Assembly (NCBI GenBank): GCA_949152475.1
Contig: OX424568.1
Span: 14,669,667 to 14,733,666, forward strand
DNA length: 64,000 nucleotides
Reading direction: 5' to 3'
DNA from: Terebella lapidaria
Taxonomy: Eukaryota; Annelida; Polychaeta; Terebellida; Terebellidae
Below are positions 47,623-59,768 of the stretch, one piece after another (the first letter of the stretch is position 1; every line of letters starts with the position of its first letter). A program made the position numbers and the translations under genes. The notes below the pieces were generated by a model that worked only from the letters and a program-made list of their open reading frames with translations, did no database searches and was not told where the DNA came from.

Positions 47623-48060
47623 TTGAGGCATGCCAGCGGTTCATTTGCATAAATTATCGCACCAAAAATTGTATATATCGACCTACATTTAACATTTGTA
47701 CCCTGGAGCCAGAATTCTCTGTTCTTGCATAGATAAAAGACAACGGCAGGCTATAATTACATCCGAGGGCATCGAAAAACAGTCTAATTAAAATAAAACA
47801 TTTTGTTTCTTTTGGGTCGCGAGATGTAAACACTAGGTAACTATAACTCCGTTGAATAAGAAAAGAGGGACATAAATTGAATGACACGGTGCCACTGATA
47901 GCACATGATGAACGAACTACTAGTAAGAAGTAAACGACTTATTACTTCGTGCGAATGAAGTAGTGTTTTTTTTCAACATGTCCTATCAGGGGCACCGTAG
48001 AATGATCATTCTCCATCGGGGTCAGATGTTTACTCAGAGCTCCGGTTGATAGAGTTTCAC
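47623..48060. other. No gene recognised
   Basis: Open frames on both strands are short and without domains. Nothing else was recognised. Confidence 0.4.
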
Positions 48061-48760
48061 ACGACCCACAATGACAAAAGGCATGTGCGAGGAAGCGCGC
48101 GTCGCTGTGTGGCCTAGGAACTCAGCGCATGCGAATGAGGCCAAAAAGCGAATGCGACTTTTCTACATTTGATTGAGATAGATAGAATAGGCAAGGATAA
48201 TAGGTGGTGAAGGTACTAAAATATATGTTTGTATGGGTGTCGTATGTGCAATGAAAATAGTGTATTTCGTTTTCCATTGACTTAACTACGATATTTTACA
48301 CGCCTTTAATTATGACAAGCAGTCGCACTGTCAGGCTCTGGTTCTCGTGCGAGATCCATTCATGTCAGTTCTACTATCGATTTCATCACAACTCTATCAG
48401 TTAAATACACTTGCTTATGAGTTCCTTTTTGTGCCTGTCTGCCCCGTGCTTTCTTCGCATTCGCCCGCGCTGACTCGCAGTAGTTTTCGCACTTGTGAGT
48501 TGCATTCATCGTTGTATGGGAGCGTTATGATTGTGGGGTGCGCCTGAGAGCGATGGAGAGGAGGAGAAAACGCCAGGTGTTGCCGGCTCAGCTCAGCAAT
48601 TGATTTTGAACAGCTAGCCGTCTGCCACGATAATGGATTTTTACTGCCCATACAGAGGAGACGGATATTACGCGATTGCCCGCTTTAGGATATAACTCAT
48701 TACCGTATATATATCTAGCTAAATGTGGAATCGATGCACTGGCAGAAACCGGCAAATGTG
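48061..48760 (+). promoter_or_regulatory. Candidate promoter and non-coding first exon of the glycosyltransferase gene
   Basis: The block is richer in GC and CpG than its surroundings (AGGAAGCGCGCGTCGC at about 48090, CGCATGCG at about 48126). It ends at a perfect GTAAGT donor at 48761. The first coding exon of the gene at 52.9 kb starts with a splice acceptor and an in-frame upstream stop, so it needs an upstream non-coding exon, and this is the best candidate. It would contain a short upstream frame beginning at 48633 (MDFYCPYRGDGYYAIARFRI). The link is inference. Confidence 0.35.
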
Positions 48761-51700
48761 GTAAGTTTTATCCGCGAAATACTCGCGTTATTGTCACCAA
48801 GGAGGTGCATGATTATAATAGTGACGACGAAATGTCAGTGGATGGATAGCCTATCCGTCATTCAAATAACAACTACTGCAAGCCTTAAACTATTTAGACA
48901 TCGTGTAATATCATATCTATTTAGTGCAAGGGATACTCGTTCAATTTAGGCGTTAGCCGACAAGGCTGGGGCTATTTTCGTCCCATGTTTATATTCTGCC
49001 CGGTACACACGCCTGTCGCATTCTCGGGACAAGAGATACGTGTTGACAACAATACGCATGTTCAACGTTTTGCCTCTGTGTCGGGGGATGGGGTGCTACA
49101 AAAAGGATGTTTGTGCTTTGGAGAAGAAAACACGTCAGTTATATCATGTATTTTGAGGCATGTTGATGGTGATTGAATCATTAAACATCAAGTCACACAA
49201 GGTGTACATGTCCGGTTTCAGTGCAGAGAATCATTTCCCAATACACAACCCGCGTAGTCCCCGCCATGCAGTCTCTAGCATCTCAGTCTAGACGCAACAA
49301 CAAGCCACCCCCCTCCCCTTACTGCCCCACCCCTTTTCGTCAACGGCCTTGGCATGCCATATCAGCCCCAACCATCTGCATGTTACGTAACTAATGTATT
49401 CTGTTTGCTTTCTCCTCTAGTTTAGCAATTGTATTACCACTTGGACTATACAAGGGTTATGTACATGTACTGCAGCGATATATGGATCATCAATGGGGAA
49501 AATCGTTTTGGTCGGGGAAATACGTGTGATTTACCAGGGCATCGGCTAATAGGAATGATCGATCATTCCGTGGATAGCCCGTCATAATGACACCAGACAT
49601 TCTGATGAAATATTGATGCTCACTCGTGTAACGTCGCCCAGTTTTCATATTACCCTTGACATTCACCAACTACTAGTATGCTAGCTACAGTCAAAAACGC
49701 ATATCGCCCCGCCACCTAGGTTGTCAAATCAACAACCCATCACTTGACACGATTTTGTTGTTGTTGTTGATGTCACATGCACAAGACCATTTTACTTTTA
49801 TATTTTTATACACACGGTCATCAGTTTTTATACACCTCATAGCAAATTGTTGAAAAATGGAATCCTACACTGGAGAGAGGCCCATCCAGGGTTTATACTA
49901 CCATAATGAAAAATAAATGGGCGTTGTTTGTAATACACAATTCTTTTTGTTTTGACTGTGTTTCTCTGGTATCAAATTGACATTGCGCAAGGGTGGAATG
50001 TACATTTAGGGCACCCAGTACAACTCTTATTGCTACTGATGAATTCGGTTTGGAAACGATGCCAGATCCGAGCGGTGCAATATGACAATATACTAAATGT
50101 TACCCATTGTTTTGACTTTTAACAATCCACAGTAATTTAATGTATACTGTTGAACCACACATTGACCAATATACATGTAGCCTACATCACATTTTAATGT
50201 CGGGGTGTGGAATGATTATTCCAGTACATAGACTTCTCTCGATCGGTGTTCTTGCCTTTTGTTCAGGAAAATAACAAGTAGGCGTCCATTTGGTATAATT
50301 GAATGTCAGCATGGTCAGTCGGTTTTTATGAGTGTGCATTACTCATAAGTATTCGCTCACAAATTGTCATGAATTTGTCGCATCAACCCGAACTTTGACA
50401 CCACTCACAAACCTACATATTTCATGTGTATACGTATAGATGATTATATAAGAGACGCAGTCTAACAAAACGTTATCAAATTAGCTAGGTTTGTCACTCA
50501 AACATGTTGACAAACGCACATCATCAAATCAGCTAGACGGAGAATATTTTATAAACAAGAATAGTTTTTAAAATAAGGCGGAAGTCTAGCTCTTGTCATT
50601 ATTTTATTGGAAGGTTATTTTTGGTTTCACGAACGTGGACTTTTACACGGAGTGATGTTTAATGATTGATTTTCAAACCGGAAGGTAAAAGTGAAAAGAG
50701 ACAGGGAAACCCTAAAAAAAATTAAGGAAACATGTGTTCTGGACTGTCGGCCTGTGGAATAGTGTGCTTGTCCATGTACTATATAGTACATTACGTCACG
50801 TTAACCCTCGTTTCCCCGAGTCCCCGTTTAGTTATGAACTCATCTGGTCATATGATATAAATCATGTTAATATCTCTCTTATATATTTCCAGGTCAAGAT
50901 TTTATTTCCAAGAAAACTGCGTGTATTTGTACTGTAATTTTTGACCGAATGGTTAGAACTATAGCTGGTGTTTATGATTGGCGGGGTCGCTTTTCAACAT
51001 GGAGTTTGGGCCCAGTCATTATAATGCATGCTCATTCTCTTTACGTTACGGTTTATCGAGATACTATCTCTATTTATCGAGTTACATAAGTCGATTCATC
51101 GAGATAATAAGTCGATATATCGACATACGCAAGTCGTCAAATAGAGAAAACATTTTCAGTTGGGTGGCCCTGAGGTGTCATTTAAGTTGCGGTATATGAG
51201 CACATTAGTGAGCTATGGTATGTTTGAGTTGGTGGTAGGGGCCTATATAGCCAATGAGGGGGGTTTGTTTGATCACCATGGTGAATGTCGAATACCGTAC
51301 CTTGGTCGAGGTGTCACGGTGCTTTCAAAGAAAAAAATCTGAACAGAAAGTCATGATAGAGTACACAACACGTCACGATTATGGGTCTACAAAAATCCCC
51401 TAAAACAACAAAAGAGAACAGACTTCCCCGTACACCGCTGTAAGAGTCAAATTATGTATTAGCGGTATATGTATAGTTCTACATCGTGCATGTGCGTGTA
51501 CTCCTGTTCATTACTGGGAGTCGGGAATTATATACCTGTGCATTATCCCTGTCGCGACTGCCGTTATAAAGGTAAAACGTTTTTAGGTTACTGTAACATT
51601 TACTTATAGTTATTGCATGGATGACCGTAATTTCGTGAAGTCTCAAACAATACGTAGATGGATTACACTCAATGCGTGTACAAATGACAGATGTCGGTGA

Positions 51701-52940
51701 CATAATGCATATTTGGGCCCAAGTATCATATGCTGCGCTTTAATACTACTCGCACACTAAATTAATGTCATTCAATCCGTCTGTCACCTTTCTAATCCTT
51801 ATTGAATTTAGAGGAAAGCGCAGGATATGATACTTAGGCCAGTATTTGCCGGCAACGAAGGAGTCGAGAAATTACGTTTGTCTTTTCAACCTCCTATACA
51901 GCATACACATAATACTATATGCCAAAATGATTATATGCGGTTGAGGATGTTCCCAGTATACTTGTCACACATGATGTCATTTGATTTCACAGAAAAGGTG
52001 TTCAACATGACAGTCAGTCGTAAGGTCAATTGCATGTGTGTCGCTCTGGAGTGTAGACATATTTTCTGTGTGCGTAATCAGTTTTACCTGGAAGTTTGAA
52101 ACATACCTGTGCTGTTGAAGTGAGTCGTGCTGACATCGCTTTAGTGCGTACACGTGTATATACATGTATGTTAATGCTGACACATGCTATAATGGATGCA
52201 GTGAATACGGAACATTTGAGACGAAAACGGTCCAAATTACGATTATTTCGAGCAGTGCAAATTATCAAGGTACACACCGCTTGGTCTCAATTAAAGTCTG
52301 GGTAGCCCTCAGTTTGAGATGGAAAGATGATCCAATGACCAGGAGACATCTAAATAATCATATTGCACTACGGTGTAACATGTAGCATGGGCCAGAGTAA
52401 AAATATCACGCTTAATTTTCGTGATATGTAGCTTTCTACACGTATGTGGATGCGTGTACTGAATGTCATTTTTATGGTACCGGGCGGACTCGATTGTTAA
52501 TGCATCATCCGGCTGAGCTGTTCGGATTAATATGACTATTTTCATGCTATATGTGCTATACTCCGTGGACTATCGCCCGAATATTGCTCTTGGCGCATGT
52601 AAACCAAAATAATCGCTCTCTCGTGATAGACGATCGACAAATATTGCACTGTAAACACGATGTTACATACCGTGTAATCAGAAATATCGCTAATCCTTTC
52701 TCCTCAAATGGCATCAGTCATCAGTAGGGAACATCTGTCACTGCACGGGCTGAATGATGAAATGGCACAGGGGACGAGTCGAGGGAGCCGCACATATGAT
52801 AGCGATGTGTTTATATACATGTATAAATTGGGCTAACGTGCGTTCTACTCACGTGTATGCGACTGTCCTCCGTGTTTGGTCTACTTATCTGATTACCTGT
52901 ATATCATGTATATTACTACATTCTTTTTGTTTAATTGCAG
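48761..52940. other. Presumed first intron; no other gene recognised
   Basis: No protein family was recognised in 4.2 kb. A cluster of ATCGA-containing words (TTATCGAGATA, ATATCGACATA) lies at about 51050-51130. Many 60-90 codon frames on both strands overlap each other and are not supported. The stretch ends in a good acceptor, TTCTTTTTGTTTAATTGCAG. Confidence 0.4.
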
Positions 52941-53395
52941 GGAATGACTGACGATGATGGAGCGGCGTGCGTTGCTATGGTCACACTTCCCCACACGACT
53001 GTACAATATGTGGTACAGGCTGGCCCGGTCGAAAACAATACTCTCGGCCAATATCCTCATAGTGTTCACTATGGGGATGATGCTAATACACTTTCAAGCG
53101 TCGAGACAACAGTATTGGCAGAGCAGGACAGATTCTCACATAGTCCTGCATCATATAGGAATATCTAGTGTACTTTTAGTGGATAAAAAGGATATAACGA
53201 GAAACACAAGTGAGATTGAATATCGAAGACCCGGATACGCACGTGATCTGCGCAATGTTCATGATATCGACTCCTCTTCGAACGATGCAGATCTGGATAT
53301 ATCATCGTCTAAAATATTATCATCACTTAGGATATCAAATTCGGGAGGAAAATCAAATGTCAGTTGTCCTGAAACTACGGATGGGCTGAATCTGA
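52941..53395 (+). CDS. B4GALT-like exon 1 (tail, membrane anchor, stem)
   Basis: The exon opens after the acceptor TTTAATTGCAG and holds 13 bases of 5'UTR, then codons 1-147 plus one base. The anchor is ILSANILIVFTMGMMLIHF, preceded by Arg/Lys. The stem has sequons N84-T-S and N135-V-S and a Ser/Asp-rich stretch. It ends CTGA|GTAAGT. A competing upstream ATG at 52944 opens an overlapping frame that could reduce initiation. Confidence 0.85.
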
Positions 53396-56300
53396 GTAAG
53401 TTCTCATGTGAAGTTGCGAGGCCAAAGTCATGGTCTGCATGTTGTCAACTACATGTATGTAGATAAAGATGGAATTTGACCTTACAATTCAGGAATAAAA
53501 TAGCAAATGGCATTTTAGCGTCATGTATGGTATTCATTGTAGAATGCAATGACAGATTATAATTCGCAAAAACTCCTTTCATTTCCTCAATTCTCCCAAC
53601 ATCATTGAACACATGAATAACAGAAATCACGTCTTGTTACAGTGGGTTTGGTTAATTTGAACCTCACGGTACCTGGGATGAGTGAGCTGGAATCCAGACA
53701 TCCTGAGCTAGACCCGGGAGGTCATTGGCGGCCTTCAGGTGTGTATGCTTCATCGTGTTCATAAATAGTTCTAAATATATTTACATGTGTACATGGAAAT
53801 TTAACACACATTAACTATGCTTATTTGTGGCTTCAGTATGTATTTACCATCCAAGTGTGTAAACAGTCACACATGCACAGGATGTATGACCGTGATGACA
53901 TGTGAAAATTAAAATGTAACTTAAATCTGAGGAACATAAATGATATATAACGTGAATGTCATATGTTTATTTTTAAATTTGTTTGTGCAAATGTCACTCA
54001 CACAGATTAAACCGAGATTTGCACTTGACTTTACTCCAAATACAAACACATCAGTATCTAAGAAGTCATCATCATCTTTGTAATGTGACTAAATAATAGG
54101 TTCAGCACAAACTTGTAGAGACGTCGTGTAAAATCTATTCATTCATCTCAAACACCATGAACACTACTGCTCTGATTACTACTGTGATTATTCTATCCTG
54201 TTTACATACGTTTTTGTAAGTAATTCAGCGATACTGGGAGCTAACGTGATGGAACTTGACACACTTATCCAATGAGTCGAAGTCTGTCGAACTTGACTTT
54301 TTTCTGTCTGGAAAGCCACTCCTCAGCCATGAATTGGCAGTACCAATAAAATACGTTCACACGAGGTCAGACGGCAATTTTCCATCAAGTCTCATCATAC
54401 TTCTATCACGAAAATTTAAAAAAAAACTTGGCAATTTACTCTAATGTTAATTTTATCCCCACCATATTCATGATATTAGAATTTCTGGGTTCGCACACGG
54501 TATTTGTGGTATTGTTCAATTGCTGCGCAAGCCTCCGAGGTGAGGAATTTTTAGTAGAATACAGTTCATTCAAATATGTTCTCTGGTCAGAATTTACAGC
54601 AGTATCGATTCATTTCATTTCTATTCAGAAAGATGTAAACACGGAATGTGCTCAGATTCCGTATTGGATAGTAAATTAACAAACTTATTGCCAAATTTTC
54701 ATAATTTTTCGCGATATGAATATGAAAATTGGCAGAAAATTACCATTAGACCCCAGTGAAGTGTGCCAAGTTATAACACGATGCAATTTAACATCGTAAT
54801 ATTATGAGTGAACCATCGTTGAAAAAAAATCCAAGTACTCGTGGTACACCCATCCGATTATTTTATTATATATTACTTGTCGATCTGCTAGAGATATTCT
54901 ACATGGTGGCTTAGAATAGAAACAGACAAAACAAAACCCCTGGAAAATCGCAGAAAAGGCACACTAGGTCTAGTATACAACTAGACCTATATAGTTCACT
55001 GACACTGTCGTATCCCGAGGCTCAAATGAATTTGGTCTATTATCTGGGTCAACAGGCAAAAGTTATTTTCATCATTATACATGTACTTGGTGAAATTCAC
55101 AATGCATTTTTTCAAGCCATTTCGAAGCTCAATGGCGCATGCTTACAGTTAGCCTATACATTCCCCAGCTCCAGAGAGCATTATTTGAAATAGGTTACAG
55201 AATGTCTATATAAACACCGTTAGCAAAAAACACAATTGAACACGAGAATAATGAATTTAAATATTGTTTACACAGCACGAATGTGAACATGATGAATATG
55301 GGGACAAGGAGTATAGTGTCTCAGGTTGTGCAGCACAGTCGCTGAAATGCATGATGGCTTTGTGTGCGGTTTCCGGATTGTGAGTGAACAGGATCCGGAA
55401 AACGTTCTGTCTCGCGACCGGGAGATAGTACCAAATACTATTCCATAGCAGATCGTGATGTGTCAAAATAGACACATATATCATTTGATCACGTGACGGG
55501 TTTGAACCAATCGCTGTCCTCAAATTTTACCCTGTATATAATAAATACTGCTTTTGAACTTTGACAGTACAGTGTATATGTCAATGTGATCAATCCAGTT
55601 ACGTCGAAAATAAAATTATAGAAAACTCCTGTGGTCCTAGCATTCTACTATAACCCTTTGGTGATAACACTGTTCAGTCACGCACATTTTCACAGCCGTC
55701 CGAGTATATTCAAGTGCGTCCGGGTCCGAGTACGTTCCAGTCAATTTCAATGAACACATGATAAAGTTGTTTGATCAAGTTGATGGGTGCAAATCTTGAC
55801 GAGAGTGGCTGCATGTTATAGCTAGACTTGCAAGGTACTGTAGTGCGTAATAATAACATGGCTTAGATATTATCGTACAGGTACTTCATGCATGTTATAA
55901 ATGTATGGTGATATACATGTATTCGCACTCAAGTCTTTGATAGTTTGTGAGCCATTACTGGATTGCAACTGTAATCAAGGGGTATATGTGTATATATATT
56001 TTTTTTTTTCAAAATACCAAATCATGTACATGCTTTGCTTACAAATAGAAAACTACTTTTAAAGATCATGGTCAACACACGATCAAGTACACTTTATATT
56101 GTTAAGAACAAACAGAACTCCTATGAACTAGTGGGTTTTATACTCAGTTCAACCTCAGATACCGAAATGATCTGATTTTACATCGAATTGTCTTATTATC
56201 AAACCAATACAGGTGCGGACTATATTTGTTGTAGAATTTCATAACATGTTAATTTGGTATGATATTTGATCATGACAGGTTGTAAAAAGGTGATTCAATG

Positions 56301-58710
56301 ATTCATCATTAAACGCCCCCATCTACACCTATCACACTTTATTATTCACTTCAATGTATTTTATCATAATTATATCAAATTACCAGCCCGCACCCGACTG
56401 TCAGTATGAATAATATTCTCTGCATAATTGATGCTTCGGGCGATGACGTATAGAGTGTTGGCAACAGTCGAGATATGAACAAATCGCCTCCACCTTGTCC
56501 ACGCACCTTGACACATCAGTATGCACCTGTTATGTCTTCTTAGCCGGTCGATATCTTCGTGACATCGCTCTGGGTCTATTGTTTGAAGATGATTTCCTTG
56601 ATAATCATACCTGCATACCTTCGTCATAGTGTCCAATATATTTCACAGACTGCACAGCCAATCATAACGTCGCCATCGTCGTACCGTACCGTGATCGGTT
56701 GCCTCAATTGCTTCTCCTACTGCAACATCTTCATCCATTCCTACAACAACAGAAAATAGAATATACGATATATCTGTTAGAACAGGTTAGTACACACATC
56801 TACAAGTATATTTTAACAATTGTGTGATCACAGTTACTTGGAACACTGATTAATAGCTCCTATGAAAAAATCAGTTCATATCTTAAACAGTTCAAAGATG
56901 GCATGGACCACCTAATCACGTGATTTCTCAAAGAATGTTTTTTCTGTCATCATTTTAACCACCACTTTCAATGATATAAAATATCACATTTCCGAACCAT
57001 TGAAACAGATTCCAGGCCACGTGTTCAACCGCGGACTCGGTAGGAATATTGGATTCCTAGAATCTCAAAAACTGAACCCTAGTCACCAGTGTACAGTGTT
57101 TCATGATGTAGATCTATTACCAATTGACTCGAGGAATCTGTACTCGTGTTCAGAGCAGCCACGGCATCTATGTACAGCCGTCAACTACATTCAAAATTAC
57201 AGGTACGTCAATAATTAAATATAGTTCATAGTTTCATTTTATGTGGGGTTTTTTTTTCACTTTGGTACATGTTGTTTGACGTTTGACTTTTGGTCATATA
57301 AGTGAGAAATTATGTCTTAACAGTTCATTAGATACATTATCGTGATTACTTGGTTGTCAGATAGTCCTTGCAATCTTACAAATGCAACCTTATATAGCTA
57401 ATAAGTTTTTCTTCACCACAATTGCAGGCCCCTCTACACGGACGGCTGGGCTTCATTTGGCGGCGTGACGTCACTAAGAACTGAACATTTCCGACAAGTT
57501 AATGGCTACTCCAATATCTACCTGGGCTGGGGCGCCGAGGATGACGACATGTATAAAAGGTATAATCATACATGTATAGATGCATTAGCCATTGCTTTTG
57601 CAACGAGGTCATTTTTTTCCAGATGTGTGTCATAAGTAGCACTCTACGTTTCTAGGGTGAACAACATACATGTATATCAGACGGTTATATACATGACATA
57701 TAAATAACATGTATAAATAACATATTATGTATAATATTAATTGGATCCTGATAAAACAAAAAAGTTAAGTAATATTTTACCTGCAGGATCAAGAAGAAGA
57801 ATCTGGAGGTATTTCGCTACCCGGACCATGTAGCGGGGTATTACGGAGTGCCACATAAGGATGAGTCGTTACTGCCCAGACCCCCCAGCCTCGCCCAGGG
57901 GGTCAGCAGGTCAGGCTATATGGCTGGCTATGGTCACTGTAACTCAATGGTTGTAAATACAATAATTGTTCAGTCATATTTTGTCTACTGCTATCATACT
58001 AGTTGTTAGAAAGTTAATTTCATTCATATCGTCAAATGAGAATAACATTGTGATAGACAGTATACTGTATAAAATGGATGACAATATGGATATCTATCAT
58101 TATACCAGCTGTTCAGTTTGCTTTTGTAACCATTTTAATAAATACAATTTCGTTGTTTCTATGGTAGATTTAAGCTTCTGAATGTGGCTGGCTTGCGGCT
58201 GGAGAAAGATGGGCTCAATACCTCGGACTACCATATCATCAAAATAACCAAACGTCGCCTCTACACCCATATACTTTTCGACGTGGAACAAGATAAGGTT
58301 CGTATAATTTGTGAATACAGATGACACATTACTCATTGTGCATGGTAACATAATGGAAAATGAACAGTGAATTCGAAAGAAGTGATTAATCTAGGCATTT
58401 CAACCACATGGCAGTAATTCTAATAATATGAGAAAAATGAAAATAAATTGTTGACTTTTCTTCAAAATGTGACATTATTCATACATACATACATACATAC
58501 ATACATATGCGTATATGTTCTCTATCGTAGGTGTATTGTTCTCCCTTTCAGTATGCGCGTCAGGCCATCCACTATAGCAATCTATACGACGAATTGTATG
58601 GATCATTACCGGAGTACTGGAGTGGTTTGGACTATATCCCCCCTCCGTTCTGGTGGTTAAATACCACGTTCTTAGCACGAGTAAACTCGGCGCGACACTG
58701 GATCAGCTGA
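52954..58710 (+). CDS. B4GALT-like: Beta-1,4-galactosyltransferase-family glycosyltransferase (8 coding exons, 470 aa)
   Basis: A Golgi type II membrane enzyme transferring a sugar from a UDP-sugar to terminal GlcNAc or a related acceptor. Exons: 52954-53395, 53643-53738, 56649-56785, 57009-57202, 57428-57559, 57787-57909, 58168-58297, 58552-58710. All introns are GT-AG and phases match. Residues 1-26 are a basic cytosolic tail, about 29-47 the membrane anchor, 48-137 a Ser/Asp-rich stem. Catalytic landmarks: C138PE, D180-C181, VPYRDR (191-196), FNR (231-233), HDVD (257-260), SFGGV (299-303), GWGAEDDD (323-330), H357, DGLN (389-392). C138, C181, C253 and C272 match the two family disulfides. 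Ser299 replaces the donor-selecting Tyr of vertebrate B4GALT1, the metal-binding Met is absent and about 52 residues are added at the C-terminus. The donor could be Gal, GalNAc or GlcNAc. The start is ATG 52954 because an in-frame TGA lies at 52945; ATG 52957 has the better context. Confidence 0.93.
53643..53738 (+). CDS. B4GALT-like exon 2
   Basis: Encodes GLVNLNLTVPGMSELESRHP and ELDPGGHWRPS, matching the family's conserved lead-in (vertebrate form: ...NPKVKLGGRYTPMDC). Sequon N154-L-T. The acceptor is TTGTTACAG and the donor CAG|GTGTGT. A phase-1 split codon joins it to Asp180 in the next exon, 2.9 kb downstream. Confidence 0.9.
56370..56636 (-). other. Antisense open frame inside intron 2
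   Basis: An 88-codon frame with a fairly gene-like, Arg/Cys-rich composition (CRYDYQGNHLQTIDPERCHE, then RWRRFVHISTVANTLYVIAR). It ends 13 bp before exon 3. No family was recognised and no partner exons were found. It could be a captured fragment or chance. Confidence 0.2.
56649..56785 (+). CDS. B4GALT-like exon 3 (UDP-sugar binding start)
   Basis: Encodes residues 180-225: CTANHNVAIVVPYRDRLPQL, then the LHPFLQQQ helix and YTIYLLEQ. VPYRDR is the counterpart of the PFRNR nucleotide-binding segment. The acceptor is TTTCACAG and the donor CAG|GTTAGT. Confidence 0.92.
57009..57202 (+). CDS. B4GALT-like exon 4 (DxD)
   Basis: Encodes residues 226-289: GHVFNRGLGRNIGF with the conserved FNR, then CTVFHDVDLLP with the metal-binding DVD, then NLYSCSEQPRHL with the paired Cys. 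It ends in a phase-2 codon at CAG|GTACGT. Confidence 0.95.
57428..57559 (+). CDS. B4GALT-like exon 5 (catalytic GWGxEDDD)
   Basis: Encodes residues 291-333: PLYTDGWASFGGVTSL, FRQVNGYSN, then YLGWGAEDDDMYK. Trp324, Glu327 and Asp328-330 are conserved. Leu322 replaces the first Trp of WGWG, and Ser299 sits where vertebrate galactosyltransferases have Tyr. Confidence 0.95.
57787..57909 (+). CDS. B4GALT-like exon 6
   Basis: Encodes residues 335-374: KKKNLEVFRYPDHVAGYYGV then PHKDES. H357 corresponds to the metal-ligand His of B4GALT1. The Met three residues before it is not conserved (Gly354 or nearby). Confidence 0.9.
58168..58297 (+). CDS. B4GALT-like exon 7
   Basis: Encodes residues 376-418, including EKDGLNTSDYHIIKITKRRL and YTHILFDVE, matching the family's SDGLNSLTY...LYTKITVDI end. 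Sequon N392-T-S. The donor AAG|GTTCGT is weaker than the others. Confidence 0.92.
58482..58506 (+). repeat. CATA microsatellite
   Basis: About six CATA units in the last intron, 45 bp upstream of the exon 8 acceptor. Confidence 0.9.
58552..58710 (+). CDS. B4GALT-like exon 8 (C-terminal extension)
   Basis: Encodes residues 419-470, beyond the normal end of the family: YARQAIHYSNLYDELYGSLP, EYWSGLDYIPPPFWW and a sequon N455-T-T, stopping at TGA 58708-58710. It is rich in Tyr, Trp and Pro. The phase-0 junction (TTTCAG|TAT) and the clean stop support it, but the extension has no counterpart that I know. Confidence 0.8.
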   Translation, partial: YARQAIHYSNLYDELYGSLPEYWSGLDYIPPPFWWLNTTFLARVNSARHWIS

Positions 58711-59565
58711 CCATAAACAACTATAGTGTAATTCTTTCTTAGCCAGTGTTGTAGTTTCTTTCGGCTCAAAACGTAAGACTTGTTCTTCGCTCTTTCTTTC
58801 CTTTTTTTGTCGTGATATATCGATATTCAGAGACGTAATTTAGACAAATAATATTATATTTGTCTTGATGCCCGTGTGCCTATCGACAGTTCCGGTCCAT
58901 TACTTAATATATGCAAAAGATATATAGCGAAATATTATTACTATACATGTGATTCCAGTTGCAGGCATTTATGACGGCGATTCCGTTTTCATTTCTTTAT
59001 TTTGAGTCTCGAGTGTTGACTATTATTTATTTATGTTCGACGCGTTCATGATACTCAGACTTGTGTGTGCATATTCGATCGACTAGTCCCTATCGTTCAA
59101 AATGCAAGATTTACTATATTTACACACGGATGTTTGCATACCAGTATTGCAGCTTAGTGTATTCATAATGTTACATGATTCTGGTTTGCGTTCAACTTTT
59201 CTATTGCTATATTTGTTGATTAGATATAATATTTAGATAGTTGATGTTTTTCATGACACTAAATTTTTTTAAACTGGTGGATTTTTGTGCTGTTAAATAC
59301 ACCATTCATTTGCCAAGAATGATATGGTTCATTCGTAAATTTTACTTGTTATTTGGTTGTGGGGTTAAAAACTACTTGGTTGCTAGGTATGACCTGAGTT
59401 CATCAACTGTAATTGTCATCACTTTGCAATACAAATTGAAACTAATCATTATGCTTGAATATGTGTACCCTGTAGTATGTGAAGCAGATTTTGTGTCGTA
59501 ATGTGTGTACTTGTGGTTTACATTGATTAACTGATGAAATAAACATTTATTTTGATGTACATGTT
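58711..59565 (+). other. 3' untranslated region of the B4GALT-like gene
   Basis: AT-rich sequence with no splice-like interruption required between the stop codon and the poly(A) signal. Its length of about 0.85 kb is inferred from that signal. The 86-codon frame within it (59241-59501) has no domain. Confidence 0.6.
59538..59543 (+). terminator. Poly(A) signal
   Basis: A canonical AATAAA, followed within 20-30 bases by a T/G-rich stretch (TTTGATGTACATGTTTTGTT) that would serve as the downstream element. It is the first strong signal after the stop codon that has such a context. Confidence 0.65.
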
Positions 59566-59768
59566 TTGTTCGACTTCAAGTCTTTGATAAGGGATGTAGA
59601 TAAATAATGAACGCAGCGTCTTGAGGAGTTGGAAATTAAAAAAAAAATACACACTTATGAGCTAAATTGTGAAAAAGTTTGGCGTTTCCACATCAGCTGA
59701 ATTTCAAAGTTTCAGTGAATTAATTCATACCTGGTCCGTGGTGGTCCGGAGTTGTTCATAGAAATGCC

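Noticed and set aside
47412-47732. 106-codon plus-strand frame with a poly-Gly stretch
   Set aside because: It reads through the hairpin MITE and the G-run tract. The Gly/Arg content is a by-product of the simple repeat.
55490-55515. GGTTCAAACCC-like word on the minus strand as a tRNA internal promoter
   Set aside because: No matching A box and no cloverleaf could be drawn upstream.
58448-58660. 70-codon frame overlapping the last glycosyltransferase exon
   Set aside because: It is in a different frame from the exon whose phase, acceptor and stop fit the gene model.
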